From Symbiodinium natans (taxonomy: Eukaryota > Sar > Dinophyceae > Suessiales > Symbiodiniaceae): DNA of 64,000 nucleotides. Within the stretch, counting starts at the first letter, position 1, and the number at the start of each line of letters is the position of its first letter. Where the stretch lies: contig CAJNDS010002701.1 in NCBI GenBank assembly GCA_905221605.1, positions 670,501 through 734,500 on the forward strand, read 5' to 3'. Below the pieces are notes generated by a model that was given only the letters and a program-made list of their open reading frames with translations, did not search any database and was not told where the DNA came from. Positions 1 through 10,644 of this stretch are shown here, piece after piece. The position numbers were made by a program, and so were the translations under genes.

Positions 1-7
1 TTAGAAC

Positions 8-75
8 ACTAAACCCTAAACCCTAAACCCTAAACCCTAAACCCTAAACCCTAAACCCTAAACCCTAAACCCTTT
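8..75 (-). repeat. Telomeric-type array, CCCTAAA on + strand
   Basis: About nine perfect CCCTAAA units. The same unit recurs throughout the window, so this array does not show that the window begins at a chromosome end. Confidence 0.95.
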
Positions 76-1983
76 CTTAAACCCTTCAAAGGTTTCAAAG
101 CTCTAGGATTGGCCGCCTTTTGGGTTCAGGACTCTAGGGTGTTGGGGGCCTTTTTTTTGGGGGGAGGGGGGGGGGGGGGGGGAGACGTTGGACTTTAGGT
201 AGGGTATTGGGTTGAGGGTTTCGGGTTCGGGGACTGCGAGATGTTTTGGGGATCTTCAGGTACCCAAACCTATTCCTTTTAGGGTTTAGGGCCTAAACTT
301 TAAAATATACATATATCTTTATAAGAGGATGGAATATTCCCCTTAAATGATTTTGTCGGTAAAATGGAGGGGCGCCAAAAACCATCGAATTCAGTACAAA
401 AAAATCGCATTTTTAGTTACGGGTCTGGCAAATCCTGGGTTTCCGGCTTTTCGGGAGTCTTTTTGAAGCCTTTTGGTGGCTTTTAAAGCCTTTTGGTAGC
501 CCTTGCTTCCTGGGGCTTTCCTGGCCATTTTGGGGATAAAAAGGAGGGGCGCCCAAAACCATCCCGGAGAGCTTTTCAGCCGAACCGTGGTGAAGCGTTA
601 ATTTTGAAGCCTGAGTACAACAGTTTCCCGGAACTGCTATTGTTTTCTGGTGTCTCTTGGGAAGGATCACATTGATGTGGTGACCAAAAGGTATTGGGTT
701 TGCTTTAGCACAACTGGGTTTAGGGTTGAGGGGAGAACTTTGGGGTTTGCACCGTGATTTTGGGTTTGGGGGCCCTATACAAATAAACAGAAGTCCGGCA
801 GACAGACTCGGTTACCTAGCCAGCCACCAAATTCCTCTCATTGCAGGCCATGCGGCTGATGACGTCAATCCAAAGGCAGTGAACAGCTGCCTTGATGGCC
901 AGCGAATTGAAAATCTGCCTGGCGCCAAGAGGTGAAAGTGGGATTTATAGGGCTCCCTAAACCCTAAACCCTAAACCCTTAACCGTGAACCCTAAACCCT
1001 AAACCCTAAACCCTAAACTTAGCACGTGGCACCTGTTTCAGTTAAGTTCCGAAAAATTCAGCGAACAGCAAGCGGCTTCTAGGGTGCTCGAATGGCTGCA
1101 CTAAGACTTCAAGGCAAGGCCATCCGATCTGCTGATGGTGTCAATAGCGCTGTGGGCGAAGCCTGTGCACACTCCTGGCCGAAGCCAAGGCCATGAAGAT
1201 GTCGATGTCGAGGATATTCGGCAGCAGCAGCACCAATGTCTCCTGCCGAAGCATAACAGAAAACCCCAAAGCCCCAAACCCTAAACCCTAAACCCAGCAA
1301 GTTAACAATACCCTGTTTGAACTCACACCAGAGGCACCTGCAACTTCAATGTTTACCCTCCAGCCCCCCCGCGTCTATGCAACCATTGAAGCAATCGAAA
1401 AGGCAATAGACTAAGAGCCGCATTAGGAAGTACTGGCACTAGCACTTCAATTGCCAGGGAATCATCAACAACGAGGGGTAGTGATGATTAACATCCCAGG
1501 CTTGCCATCGCACGGTAGCTACGTGGTCCCTTAATATGGGCCCTTAGCAAGGGACCCCTTATATACCGCGCAATTTCGGACACTTTTAACCCCCCAAAAT
1601 GTGATCGAATCCCCTTTAACAGGACCTCTCGGAGGGTACCCCTCATTTCGGAAACCCCCATCTCAAGGGCACATGAAACTACGCGTAGACTGGGCCCCCG
1701 GGCCACATCGAAGACCCTGGCGCTCCGTGCTTGCTGTTCCCGAGGTACCTTGCGAGTGGCACTTTCTTTGGCTTGCTCTAAGTAGACTCCAAGAGGATGG
1801 GCTATTCGGCCTCATAATTCCCAGAATCAACCCCATAAAGGGCCTTAAAGGGGTTAAAGGGTGCGATAGCCCATCCTGGCAAGTGAGTGAAGCTCTCTGA
1901 AACCAGTGATCTCTTTCCGCTCATCTTCGGCTGAGCTGAGGTTAGTAAGGAAACACGTCAAGGTCTTACGATCACACCTGAGC

Positions 1984-2015
1984 CCAGACACCAGGTTAAA
2001 GGTTACCTACTCAGC
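1984..2015 (+). mobile_element. Introner family D, 3' end fragment
   Basis: The segment ending in CTACTCAGCTACTA matches the right end of the family D copy at 47392-47493. A diverged left part may extend back to about 1930 (TGAGCTGAG). No coding exon is visible beside it. Confidence 0.5.
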
Positions 2016-2159
2016 TACTACGCAAACCCAAAACCCTGAACCTTAATATGCTGGATGAGTTGCCCGAAGGAACTTCGAATGCCACACCGGCGCGTGTCCT
2101 TTGCAGGCCAGGAAACTGGATGGGCACCGTTCGAGGGCTCCTACTGAGGGCCGCGCTTA

Positions 2160-2456
2160 GGTTTTTTTTTTTTTTTTTGGGGGGGGGGGGGGGCGGGGGG
2201 TGGCGGGTGGGGGCGGGGTGGTGGGTTGGCGGGGGGGTGGGGGGGCGGGGGCTGGGGGGGGCCGGGGGGCGGGGGCCAATTGGGGGTCGGGGGGGGGGGG
2301 CGGGGGGGGGCGGGGGGGGCGGGGGGGGGGGCGGGGGGGGCGGGGGGGGGCGGGGGGGCGCGGGGGGGGCGGGGGGGGGGGGGGGGGGGAGGGGCGGGGG
2401 GGCGGGGGGGGGCCGGGGGGGGGGGGGGGGGGGGGCAGGTGGCGGGGGGGGGTTTA
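2160..2456 (+). repeat. 290 bp G-rich tract, poly-T then poly-G with scattered C
   Basis: A run of T is followed by almost 290 bases of G broken only by single C, T or A. It ends directly at a GGGTTTAGGG telomeric unit. Long glycine-rich open frames over it are composition artefacts. The strand asymmetry would allow G-quadruplex or R-loop formation. Confidence 0.9.
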
Positions 2457-2854
2457 GGGTTTAGGATTCAAGGGGATGCAATGCAGTGCTTTCTTGACTT
2501 GGTTGCGCGTTCTGGGTGCTCTCGTTCTGGACAAAAAACTTAAAGTGGCTTGTCGCAAACAGCCGGGTTACTGTAGTACCCCTAGCATACTCCTAGCAAG
2601 AACTGCTAGTATAACTCGGAAACATCCCAATATTTTCCCCGCAGGCCCTACAGACCAAATCTCCAAAAAAACACGCTTAGGACCAGCTTAGACCCCACGA
2701 CTTCTCCTTGACTGTGACCCTCAAGCAGGGTTCTTAGGGTTTAGGATTCTGGGGGAGCCCCTTCTGCAGTGAATGAGCCAGTGTTGACGTCATACTTCCA
2801 CTCAGGCCAGCGAACTCGGTCCTGTCGCGAGAAGGGGCTTGCTGTTCGTGGGGT

Positions 2855-2885
<31 letters not shown>

Positions 2886-3801
2886 CGGTCAAAGGTTGGA
2901 CATAACAAACCCTTTTTGGGGGCGCGGGGGGTGTATCTTGACAAAACCCCACACCCTGAACCCTAGACCCTAAACCAAAGCTGGCCGAACCCCAAGGCAG
3001 GGCTTGAAGTCTGTCGTTCTTGGGGGGAGAAATTTCAAAGACTCCTCAAAGCAAAAAGGTTTTGGAGTTTAGGGTTTCGGGCCCTAAACCCTAGACCCCA
3101 AGCCCTGAACCCTCAACCCTCACCCTGAAACTTCTCCAGGTTTGTTGAGCTTTCTGGGAGCAAAGTGGCGGCCTGCCGTGCGCCCAGTCGTGTCTCCCTC
3201 ATGTCGGGGTTGTACGCACACTGCCTCAAGCCAAAGGACAGGACAGGGACGACCCCTTTTTCCCGAATCCCTTCTTTGCAGCCGGACCGAGGGCGTTGCC
3301 GAAGCCCTAAACCCTATAAACCCTAAACCCTACTTGCCCTCAACCTGAAGAAGGCTTAAAGGGTGCGAAGCCCTGAACAGTTGGCCCGGGTTTCGACGCT
3401 CAGGCAAGGTTCATTGGTCCAAGAAGAAGTCAGACGATCTTATAGAGAGACACGACAGCAGTGATAGACAGATATATATATATATATATCTGTAAATAAA
3501 TAATCAAGCAGCCATCAGAGGTAAGGTCACCCAGTAACTGTGTGCCTCCAACGTTGTTCATCTAGAGGCCTCTCAAATGCTTGCCGTAAAGGCCCGGGGT
3601 TGGGGTTTGGTGTCCGCTCCCTCCTGCACAGCTGGGGCGTATCCACATCGCTGGGCTTTTGTTTTGCACAGATGTAGCCCAACTGTCAAGCCGCCCCAAC
3701 TTCTGAGGGCGGCGGCAACACTGAAGAAGCTGGTGGCTTGCCATCTTCTTTGGCTAGTCCCTAAACCCTAAACCCTAAACCCTCAACCCTAAACTCTCAG
3801 C

Positions 3802-5479
3802 CTAGTCATCGGAGCATCCCGGCAGAGGCTGCACATGATCTGTCTTGTGGCAGTCCCACTTGACGCTTTCCAAGAGCGCCGTGTCTTCAGGACCTTAGCT
3901 GCTGAGTTCATAAGCCCCAATAGAGTGTACACTCTCAGCTCTATATGGGGTTGTAGTATCCCAAAAGGTGTAAAGATGTGTAAAGTGCACTCACTCAACT
4001 ACTAAGGGACTTAGGGAAGTGCGGAGGCAACGCAAGTTGTCTTTGAGATGAGACGGCTCGACCATGCTTGTGCACATGGCAATGCCCTTGTCCAAGTACC
4101 ACCGGGCGATTATCTGAGAAGCAGTTGCGCCGTACTTCTTGGCGAGCTCGCCGGTGATGGATCTGTGTGATTCAAGTTCGGCTGGCTCATCCAGCGTAGT
4201 ATAGCGATAGGGACCCCAACCAGCCAGAGTCATTCCCTGGTTCCTGGCCCACTTTGCATAGTTCAGCTGCTTTTCGGGCATGAAGGGCGTGATCCATCCG
4301 TGCATGATGTCCGGCGTGACGCCTGTGGCGTTCATGAAGTGTTCGATTTCCTTCTGCGTGTGGAGCCCAACACCAATGTGGCGAACCAAGCCAGCCCGCT
4401 GAGCATCGATGAGACCCCGGTACCTGAGTAGCCCAGTAACCATATTCTAATAGGGGCACCCTGTTTTTGGTTGGTTACTTTGCAAGGGAACACAGAACCA
4501 AAAAAAAGGGTAAAGGGTACCACTGGGCTACCAAGGCACAGCTCCAAGTATTGCTCACCTAGCTCCATGTACTGCTCCTTCGTCAAGTTTGCCAGGTGGA
4601 AGCTCGTCTCGTAGCGGTTTTCAAGACCCCAGTGCAGATACATGTCATCAATGTACGTCACATTCAGCCGATGGAGGCTTGCATCTACTTGCCCCGCGGC
4701 CCAGCGCCGGGGATTTCGCAGCGCCACGTCGGGAGGATCCAGGGCTGTTGTGACCCATATGTGCTCCCTCGGAACACCAGAGTCTCGAATGCCTTGTCCC
4801 ACAGCCTGCTCATTCTGGTAGTATGGAGCTGTGACAACGCGGCGGCCACCAGCAAGCAAGTATCGTGCAACCCCTGGACGAACCTGGGGAGGCCGAAAGG
4901 AGCCCCAGAATTGGGATCATTTCCCCTGACTACTCTAATTCCTACTAAGGGTTTTCTGAACCATAAACCCTTTTGGGGTTCATGTAGTCCCCAAGGAACG
5001 TTGGCACTCATCATATCTTCAGGCTCGTCGCCGAAGGCGACATATCCCAAGGCAGGCAGGCCCCTTGCGGAGCCTTTCACGGGTACCGTATCCTGCACCA
5101 TTGTTGGGGTTTAGGGTTTAGGGTTTAGGGATCAACTTTGTTCCTTATTGGGTTTAAAAACTCACAAAAACAACGTGCAACATGATTCTTAAGAATGACC
5201 CAGCATCGGTGCAAACAGCAGGCGCGGCAAACTTGGGGTAGCGCAGCCGCTGAAGCTCGGTTTGCAGGAGCGATGTGCCAGCGACACTCTCCTATACTCC
5301 CCTTAGAACCTTAAAACAAATAATATTTCAAATATCCTCTTGGGTTTCATATAAACAGAAACAAAAAATCCCAAGGGGGATATAGTCTCGCTCTCGTCGG
5401 AGCTGACGGCAAATCTGTCACTAACGACTTTCGGCGGCCACAACAGGAAACCAACGGCCAATAAGCTCGCGAGTTTCAT
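3802..5479 (-). CDS. Aldo/keto-reductase-like protein with signal peptide, 371 aa, six exons
   Basis: Exons on the minus strand are 5479-5390, 5291-5208, 5092-5000, 4883-4540, 4423-4011 and 3893-3802. They total 1116 nt, exactly 372 codons including the TAG stop, and all phases agree. The N-terminus MKLASLLAVGFLLWPP is a likely signal peptide, so the product is probably secreted or in the endomembrane system. The fold is recognised from GLPALGYVAFGD (about residue 69), GRRVVTAPYYQNE (102-114), YIDDMYLHWG (166-175), RAGLVRHIGVG and the ending LSPEDTALLESV. Known AKR enzymes use an Asp-Tyr-Lys-His tetrad. Here Tyr111 and His173 are kept, but the Asp position is Val106 and the Lys position is Ala136, so NAD(P)H-dependent reductase activity is doubtful. 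All five introns are 98-117 nt and introner-like, with 5' ends GA, GA, GT, GT and GT and 3' ends AG. The upstream neighbourhood is repeats. The family call is firm; the substrate is unknown. Confidence 0.9.
3890..4010 (-). mobile_element. Introner family D, intron 5 of the AKR-like gene
   Basis: The element at 3894-4006 is flanked by GGAC at 3890-3893 and 4007-4010 (GTCC on the gene strand). Terminal inverted repeats on the gene strand are CTTAGTAGTTGAG and CTCAGCAGCTAAG. Splicing GTCCCTTAG to GCTAAG joins CTA A to GT CCT GAA, giving LSPEDTALL in frame. The TSD supplies the GT donor. Confidence 0.92.
4424..4539 (-). mobile_element. Introner family A, intron 4 of the AKR-like gene
   Basis: Ends on the gene strand are CTTGGTAGCCCAG and CTGGGCTACTCAG. 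The donor is GTGCCTTGG and the acceptor CTACTCAG, followed by GTAC. Joining GAG CT to G TAC CGG restores the frame into RGLIDAQRAG. The possible TSD is short and imperfect (GTG against GTA). Further copies lie at 12543, 24277, 26521, 27147, 40182 and 61411. Confidence 0.9.
4880..4999 (-). mobile_element. Introner, intron 3 of the AKR-like gene
   Basis: The element at 4884-4995 is flanked by GAAC at 4880-4883 and 4996-4999 (GTTC on the gene strand). Its ends on the gene strand are CTTGGGGA and CTCCCCAG. Splicing gives AAC GTT CGT CCA in frame. The duplicated GTTC supplies the GT donor and the element end supplies AG. Confidence 0.9.
5093..5207 (-). mobile_element. Intron 2 of the AKR-like gene, carrying telomeric units
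   Basis: GAT is present at both boundaries on the gene strand. The intron reads GATGCTGG to GGTGCAG and contains about three telomeric units (5105-5130), read as CCCTAAA, close upstream of the acceptor. Joining ACC to GAT keeps the frame. It has a GA donor and AG acceptor. Confidence 0.75.
5288..5389 (-). mobile_element. Introner family C, intron 1 of the AKR-like gene
   Basis: The element at 5292-5385 is bounded by inverted ends CTATACTCCCC and GGGGGATATAG (plus strand). It is flanked by TCTC at 5288-5291 and 5386-5389 (GAGA on the gene strand). Removing the element and one TSD gives GAC GAG AGC GAG AGT GTC, an open in-frame junction. The intron then reads GAGACTATA to AGTATAG, a GA-AG intron. 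A second copy with its own TSD lies at 24017-24133. Confidence 0.9.
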
Positions 5480-6459
5480 GGCATAGGCGGATTATGGAAC
5501 TTACAGCTACGCCGTGGAGTTTCGGCATGCTGCCTCGAGCCAAAGATGTAGCGGTTTGGGGTTAGGGGGTTTTGGGGACCTACCTCGCTTACCCTGATGC
5601 TCTTCGGCGGCCAGCTGTAACCTAGTGGAATAGCTAGCATGGACAGAAAAGGATGCGTGGAGGCCTTCAGATTCAACCGCGAGGACTTGGGACACGACAT
5701 CGAAAGACAAGTTGGGAAGGCAAGAGGGTGCAGAATCAAGTCGGGCTTCGACGTACAAGGACACGACATGCAGACATCAATGGGAAGGCCCCTTGAACCT
5801 TGGGTCTTCCCCTACCAAAGCTGGCCCAAACCCCACCTCCTAAATTCGCTGGCAAAGGTGCATCGTCCGACCACCAAGGATGGCTCGGGAGCTCAGCGAG
5901 TGGTGTCCCGGGTTCTCTTGAATCGGCTTGGCCTGGCAGCAGCTGCGAGCATCACGTTCAGAGTGCGCCGGGATGGGTTTCCTTGCCGTTCCTGATCCTG
6001 TTATCAAGCACGAGTATAAGGCTTTTAGGACCGGAGACCTCACTCCTTCGTCATACCAGCGCTTTGCCCAACTTGGTGTTTCTGATTGCTTGCGCCCAGC
6101 AATACAATACCCAGCTCCGAGAAATGGAGACTTCTTGGCATCAGGGGTCCTGTGGTTTGGGTGCAGAGGTCAGCATAAAGACCACACCCTTCGAACCCTC
6201 TGCGTCTATGAGTCTCCTCACCCTCTAAGCTTCAAAAGCGGTACAAACCCCCTGTAACCCTAAACCCTAAACCCTAAACCCTAAACCCTAAACCCTAAAC
6301 CTTAGCCCCCAAATCCCAAACCCCAAATCAACCCGGAAACATGGCGCCGAGCCACCAGAAGCAAACCCAACATCGACGCGGCAGCTTCAGGAGCCATTCT
6401 TGGAAGGGGGCTTAGGGTTTAGGGTTTAGGGTCTAGGGTTTAGGGAGGGAGGAGGGCGG

Positions 6460-6490
<31 letters not shown>

Positions 6491-6649
6491 CATGTGTATA
6501 TATATACATATGTATGTAATTGGGGGTATTCGGGGTACCCCTGTTTTTTTGGGAAGCGGCTTCTGCAAAGTACACTTCTCACACTGGAAAATCCAAATTT
6601 AAGGCCCGAGATTAGAGACACGCCTTCCCAAGACATGCCGCTGAAGTTT

Positions 6650-6716
6650 AGTTTTTGTTGCCACCCGCCTAGCTGACACTCAGTCCGCATTTTGCAGGGA
6701 CTCATTCCGGAAATGT
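6650..6716 (+). repeat. Family J copy with box CCACCCGCCTAGC
   Basis: A T-rich run followed by GCCACCCGCCTAGCTGACAC, then GCAGGGACT and CCGGAA. The closest relative is at 51720-51790. Shorter matches occur near 18377, 25219, 29833, 36081, 39622, 41148 and 56492. The nature of the element is unknown. Confidence 0.65.
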
Positions 6717-7071
6717 CCATTCATCGAGAGAAGTGTAAACAGTTTAGGGTCCAGCTTCGCCAATCATACAAACTGCTTCCTAATCGTGGGAAGTTGCTGT
6801 TCTCCCTGCACAGCTTGGGCGGATCCACATCACCTTTAGGGATTCAGGGTTTGGGGTGAACTCCTGGGCTGGCAAAACTCGGGCGAGAAGTTCCTCCCGC
6901 AGCACTTCCCCCCCGACAGCGGCTTCAGCAAAGCAGTCTCTGTGCGGCAGTGCGTCTGCAGAAGGCTGGCCATACCTCAGACTGTTGTTAACCCTCTATG
7001 TGTAAGCGCTCCCTTGGGGGACGCCTATACAATACTTTTTTTGCCCCCCATATACATGTATACACACACCC

Positions 7072-7130
7072 TATATAATCCTTATATAATCCTTATATAA
7101 TCCTTATATAATCCTTATATAATCCTTAAG
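7072..7130 (+). repeat. 12 bp tandem repeat, five copies
   Basis: The unit TATATAATCCTT is repeated about five times without change. Confidence 0.9.
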
Positions 7131-7302
7131 AACCCAAGCAGCCCCCAGAGAGCCCCTCGGGTCCCTTCTCAGGATCCCTCCTTTAAGTCCATTGAGAGAT
7201 GCAGTCAGCCGCGTTCTCATCTTGTGCATCAACGATGGCCTCTCAGGGGGGCCAGTTGCTTTTCGCCTTGTTATTCTGCGTTTGTTGCCGTTTTGTCTGG
7301 GT

Positions 7303-7450
7303 TTAGGGTTTAGGGTTTAAGGGTTTAAGGGTTTAAGGGTTTAAGGGTTTAAGGGTTTAAGGGTTTAAGGGTTTAAGGGTTTAAGGGTTTAAGGGTTTAA
7401 GGGTTTAAGGGTTTAAGGGTTTAAGGGTTAAGGGTTAAGGGTTTAGGGTT
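7303..7450 (+). repeat. Variant telomeric array, unit TTTAAGGG
   Basis: The array starts as TTTAGGG, changes to about fifteen uniform TTTAAGGG units of 8 bp, and returns to TTTAGGG-like units. Confidence 0.95.
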
Positions 7451-8054
7451 GAGGCCACCTTGTCGCATTTTTGCTTGCGCACGCGTTCCGACACCGACAG
7501 ACAAACACCGCGCATCATAGCTGGGGGGTTGGGGGGGGGGCCGCGGGGCATTTGCAAAAGAAAGACATTGTGAGGATCAACAGCAGAATGCTTCGCCAGG
7601 ATTGAAAGATCGTGCTTGTGAAGACAAGGGGGAATGCGTTCAATATTCCTTTCTTTGTTTCGTCCTTTCCAAGGGCCCTACCGAACTCCTGAGGCCCTAC
7701 ACCCCACTCCTTAAGCCCCCAATCCCGAGAAACTCTTTTGCAACAGACTTCGCACTTCGCCTGGGCCGGGCAGCGCCCACAACAATTGTCTCCATGACAA
7801 CTCTAGCGGGGGGAGTTCGGACTCACTTTCAACACAATGGCAGTCGCTCAGGGCACATGCACGGATTCTGTTAGAAACCCTAAACCCTAAACCCTAGACC
7901 CTAAACCCTGAACCCTAAACCCTAAACCCTAAACCCTAAACCCTCCTGTGCGACCAGGCCTTGTGCTTTGCAGCAGGGCCTGGCATGCGGGCTACCCGGT
8001 CGGCGAAGTCCTGCCCACCAGAGACAACAAAAAAAGGCACCCTTAAAAGAAGGT

Positions 8055-8189
8055 TAGGGTTTAGGGTTTAGGGGTTAGGGTTTAGGGTTTAGGGTTTAGG
8101 GTTTAGGGTTTAGGGTTTAGGGTTTAGGGTTTAGGGTTTAGGGTTTAGGGTTTAGGGTTTAGGGTTTAGGGTTTAGGGTTTAGGGTTTA
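8055..8189 (+). repeat. Telomeric array, TTTAGGG on + strand
   Basis: About nineteen units, almost perfect. Confidence 0.95.
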
Positions 8190-8204
8190 GGCATCGCGCC
8201 CCTC

Positions 8205-8290
8205 CTGCGCTGCCTTGCCGCTGTGGCCCGACATGAGGGCGAGATCCTGCGGTGTGGTCAAGGGCTCCCAATTGCCATTACTATTACTAT
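8205..8290 (-). other. Possible ankyrin-type exon fragment
   Basis: A minus-strand frame reads EPLTTPQDLALMSGHSGKAA, which resembles the TPxDLAxxxGH core of an ankyrin repeat. It lies directly between a telomeric array and a trinucleotide repeat. With under 30 residues and no neighbouring exon established, this is a weak call. Confidence 0.3.
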
Positions 8291-8370
8291 TACTATTACT
8301 ATTGCGATTACTATTACGATTACGATTACGATTACTATTACTATTACTACTATTACTATTTACGATTGTT
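8275..8370 (+). repeat. Trinucleotide-type repeat, (ATTACT)n with ATTACG variants
   Basis: An imperfect six-base repeat. The Tyr-, Leu- and Ile/Thr-rich open frames over it are artefacts. Confidence 0.9.
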
Positions 8371-9092
8371 GTTACTGTTTCTTGCTCTATTACTATTCCT
8401 ATTTACCGCCTTAACAGTAAGCAGCCTTAAGTCAAGTCCGGTACCCCTAAACCCTAAACCCCGACACCTGAACGCGAAGCACCGCAAAACCCCAAACCGC
8501 GCAGCCTCACTCAACCCAGAACCGACCTGAAACCCCCACATCCTAAAACTTACTGAAAGCCCCGAAAACTTTCAGGCCTGAACCCAACACAAGCCTCAAA
8601 CCCAATCGCGACCCTGAGGTTAGGGTTTAGGGTTTAGGGAGACCCTAAACCCTAAACCCTAAACCCTAAACCCAAACCCTAAACCCTAAACCCTAAACCC
8701 TAAACCGCAAGTGTTTGATCTTGAGTTCTAAAGGTTCCAAATCGGGGCGGCGGTTTGGGCTTCAGCTTCCCATGGCTAGGGTTTAGGTTTGGCGGAGGTT
8801 GGGGCTGGGGCTCTTGCCTAAAGAGCCTTAGGGTATAGGGTTTAGGGTTTAGGGTTTCTGCAGCACCATCTCCAAAGAGCGAATATCGGGCGCCAACGTG
8901 GGTTTAGGGTTTAGGGTTTAGGGTTTAGGGTTTAGGGTTTAGGGTTTAGGGTTTAGGGTTTAGGGTTTAGGGTTTCACAAACAGTATCGCCTCGAAGAAG
9001 GAGCAGCGCGGTATGTGCATAGCGTGCGCCTTCTGCTCGAGAACCTTCATGCCGGTTTGGGGTTTCGGCTCTCGCACTCGCGCAAGGCAGGC

Positions 9093-9543
9093 AAGGGTTT
9101 AGGGTTTAGGGTTTAGGGTTTAGGGTTTAGGGTTTAGGGTTTAGGGTTTAGGGTTTTAGGGTTTTAGGGTTTTAGGGTTTTAGGGTTTTAGGGTTTTAGG
9201 GTTTTAGGGTTTTAGGGTTTTCGGGTTTTAGGGTTTTAGGGTTTTAGGGTTTTAGGGTTTTAGGGTTTTAGGGTTTTAGGGTTTGGGGGTTTTAGGGTTT
9301 TAGGGTGTTAGGGTTTTAGGGTTTTAGGGTTTTAGGGTTTTAGGGTTTTAGGGTTTTAGGGTTTTAGGGTTTTAGGGTTTTAGGGTTTTAGGGGGTTAGG
9401 GTTTTAGGGTTTTAGGGTTTTAGGGTTTTAGGGTTTTAGGGTTTTAGGGTTTTAGGGTTTTAGGGTTTTAGGGTTTTAGGGTTTTAGGGTTTTAGGGTTT
9501 TAGGGTTTTAGGGTTTTAGGGTTTTAGGGTTTTAGGGTTTAGG
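9093..9543 (+). repeat. Longest telomeric array, TTTAGGG then TTTTAGGG
   Basis: About eight TTTAGGG units pass into about forty-five TTTTAGGG units of 8 bp with very few changes, then end in one TTTAGGG. Uniform expansion of a single variant suggests local amplification rather than telomerase addition. Confidence 0.95.
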
Positions 9544-10059
9544 GTCCAAGGCGTGGTGATGCACAGGCTTGCTTGCTTTAATCGCTCACACTCGGGGAAG
9601 CCAGGCGAGGAACGCAGTCAACTGTCATTCCAAGGTGGAACCCTTGAGGCCCAGGTGATATGACGCCCGGGTTGTGGACTTCAACAGCCTAAAGGGAAGT
9701 CGCGATTGTTGCCTCACATGAAAAACCTCACTTGAAAACTGGATGGAGAGCTAGAGAAGGTCAAGCAGGTTGGTGGGGCGTCGGGTGGGCTTCGGGGTTT
9801 CGTGTCTAGCAGGTTCAGGGCGCATCGGGTTCACACAGGATTAGGGCTTCGGGCCCTTAAAGGTGTCGGACTATTCAGGACGTAAATTTTTCGGGGGTGG
9901 GGTAACCCTAAACCCTAAACCCGAAACCCTCGGGGGTTCTCCCGAATCCCACTGCGCACTTGCCTGGTACGAGGGAGCGAGCAAATAGAGCCTCGGCTCC
10001 CAACAAGAGTGAGGCGAGGTCTATATTACAAGTCTCTATATGTGTGTATATTCAGCTGT

Positions 10060-10110
10060 ACATACATACATACATACATACATACATACATACATACATA
10101 CATACATACA

Positions 10111-10145
<35 letters not shown>
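10060..10145 (+). repeat. Tetranucleotide repeat (CATA)n
   Basis: About twenty CATA/ACAT units followed by an AT-rich tail. The repeated Tyr-Ile-His-Thr open frame over it is an artefact. Confidence 0.95.
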
Positions 10146-10644
10146 GTAGCACATATATGTATATATGTATATATGCGATATATTAATGGATCTTATCAAA
10201 CAGAAACTGTTCTGGGCTCAATGAGCTTCAGGGTTTAGGGCTTTGTCACGCCCGACAACTTCATGATGTCGACAGTGCCGCCAGGAGCCCCAAACCCTGG
10301 AAACCCGTAGGAACCCAGCCTGCTTCTAGTAAACCCTACTTACTAATAATAGGGTTTAGGGTTTAGGGTTCAGGGTTTAGGGTTTAGGATTTTAGGGTTT
10401 AGGGTGATGGCAAGTCAAGCTTGTCAGTTGCCATCCTTAATACTTAATATAGCAGCCCCCCGCCCCAAAACCTAAACCCTAAACCCTGAGCCCTAAGCCC
10501 TATTCTCGAAAAGTTATAATCCTTTCCTCAGCAGCCCTCAGAGGGGTATCCCTATTTCGGGAAACCTATGGTTCAACCCTATAAGCCCCCTGGTCCAGCC
10601 TAACACGCTACACCCTCCTACCATATAAGTATAAACCTTAATGG

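Larger units (their letters stand above)
1..3801. other. Repeat-rich stretch without a recognised gene
   Basis: Holds telomeric blocks near 8-75, 956-1018, 1277-1293, 3304-3330 and 3760-3795, poly-G tracts near 164-182, 2160-2456 and 2852-2885, an (AT)n run near 3473-3490, and fragments of the inverted-repeat families described below (family I near 1575-1660, family D near 1984-2015). Open frames here are short or of low-complexity composition, and I see no protein I can support. Confidence 0.6.

Noticed and set aside
1-75. A true chromosome end at the window start
   Set aside because: Identical arrays of equal or greater length occur throughout the window, so position alone is not evidence.
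1601-1900. Plus-strand frame of 99 codons
   Set aside because: Overlaps a degenerate family I element at its start and has no recognisable motif or supporting exon.
2048-2543. Glycine-rich open frames of 85-138 codons
   Set aside because: They are translations of the G-rich tract at 2160-2456 in three frames; no protein-like sequence lies outside it.
4596-5114. Plus-strand frame of 172 codons
   Set aside because: Antisense shadow of the AKR-like exons and introns, which are supported by motifs and exact phase.
8215-8430. Leu-rich, Tyr-rich and Ile/Thr-rich frames
   Set aside because: Three frames of the same ATTACT repeat.
7072-9543. CRISPR-like array (regular repeats with unique blocks between)
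   Set aside because: The repeats are telomeric or simple-sequence units with irregular spacing in a spliced, eukaryotic genome.
9960-10238. Open frame with repeated Tyr-Ile-His-Thr
   Set aside because: Translation of a (CATA)n microsatellite.
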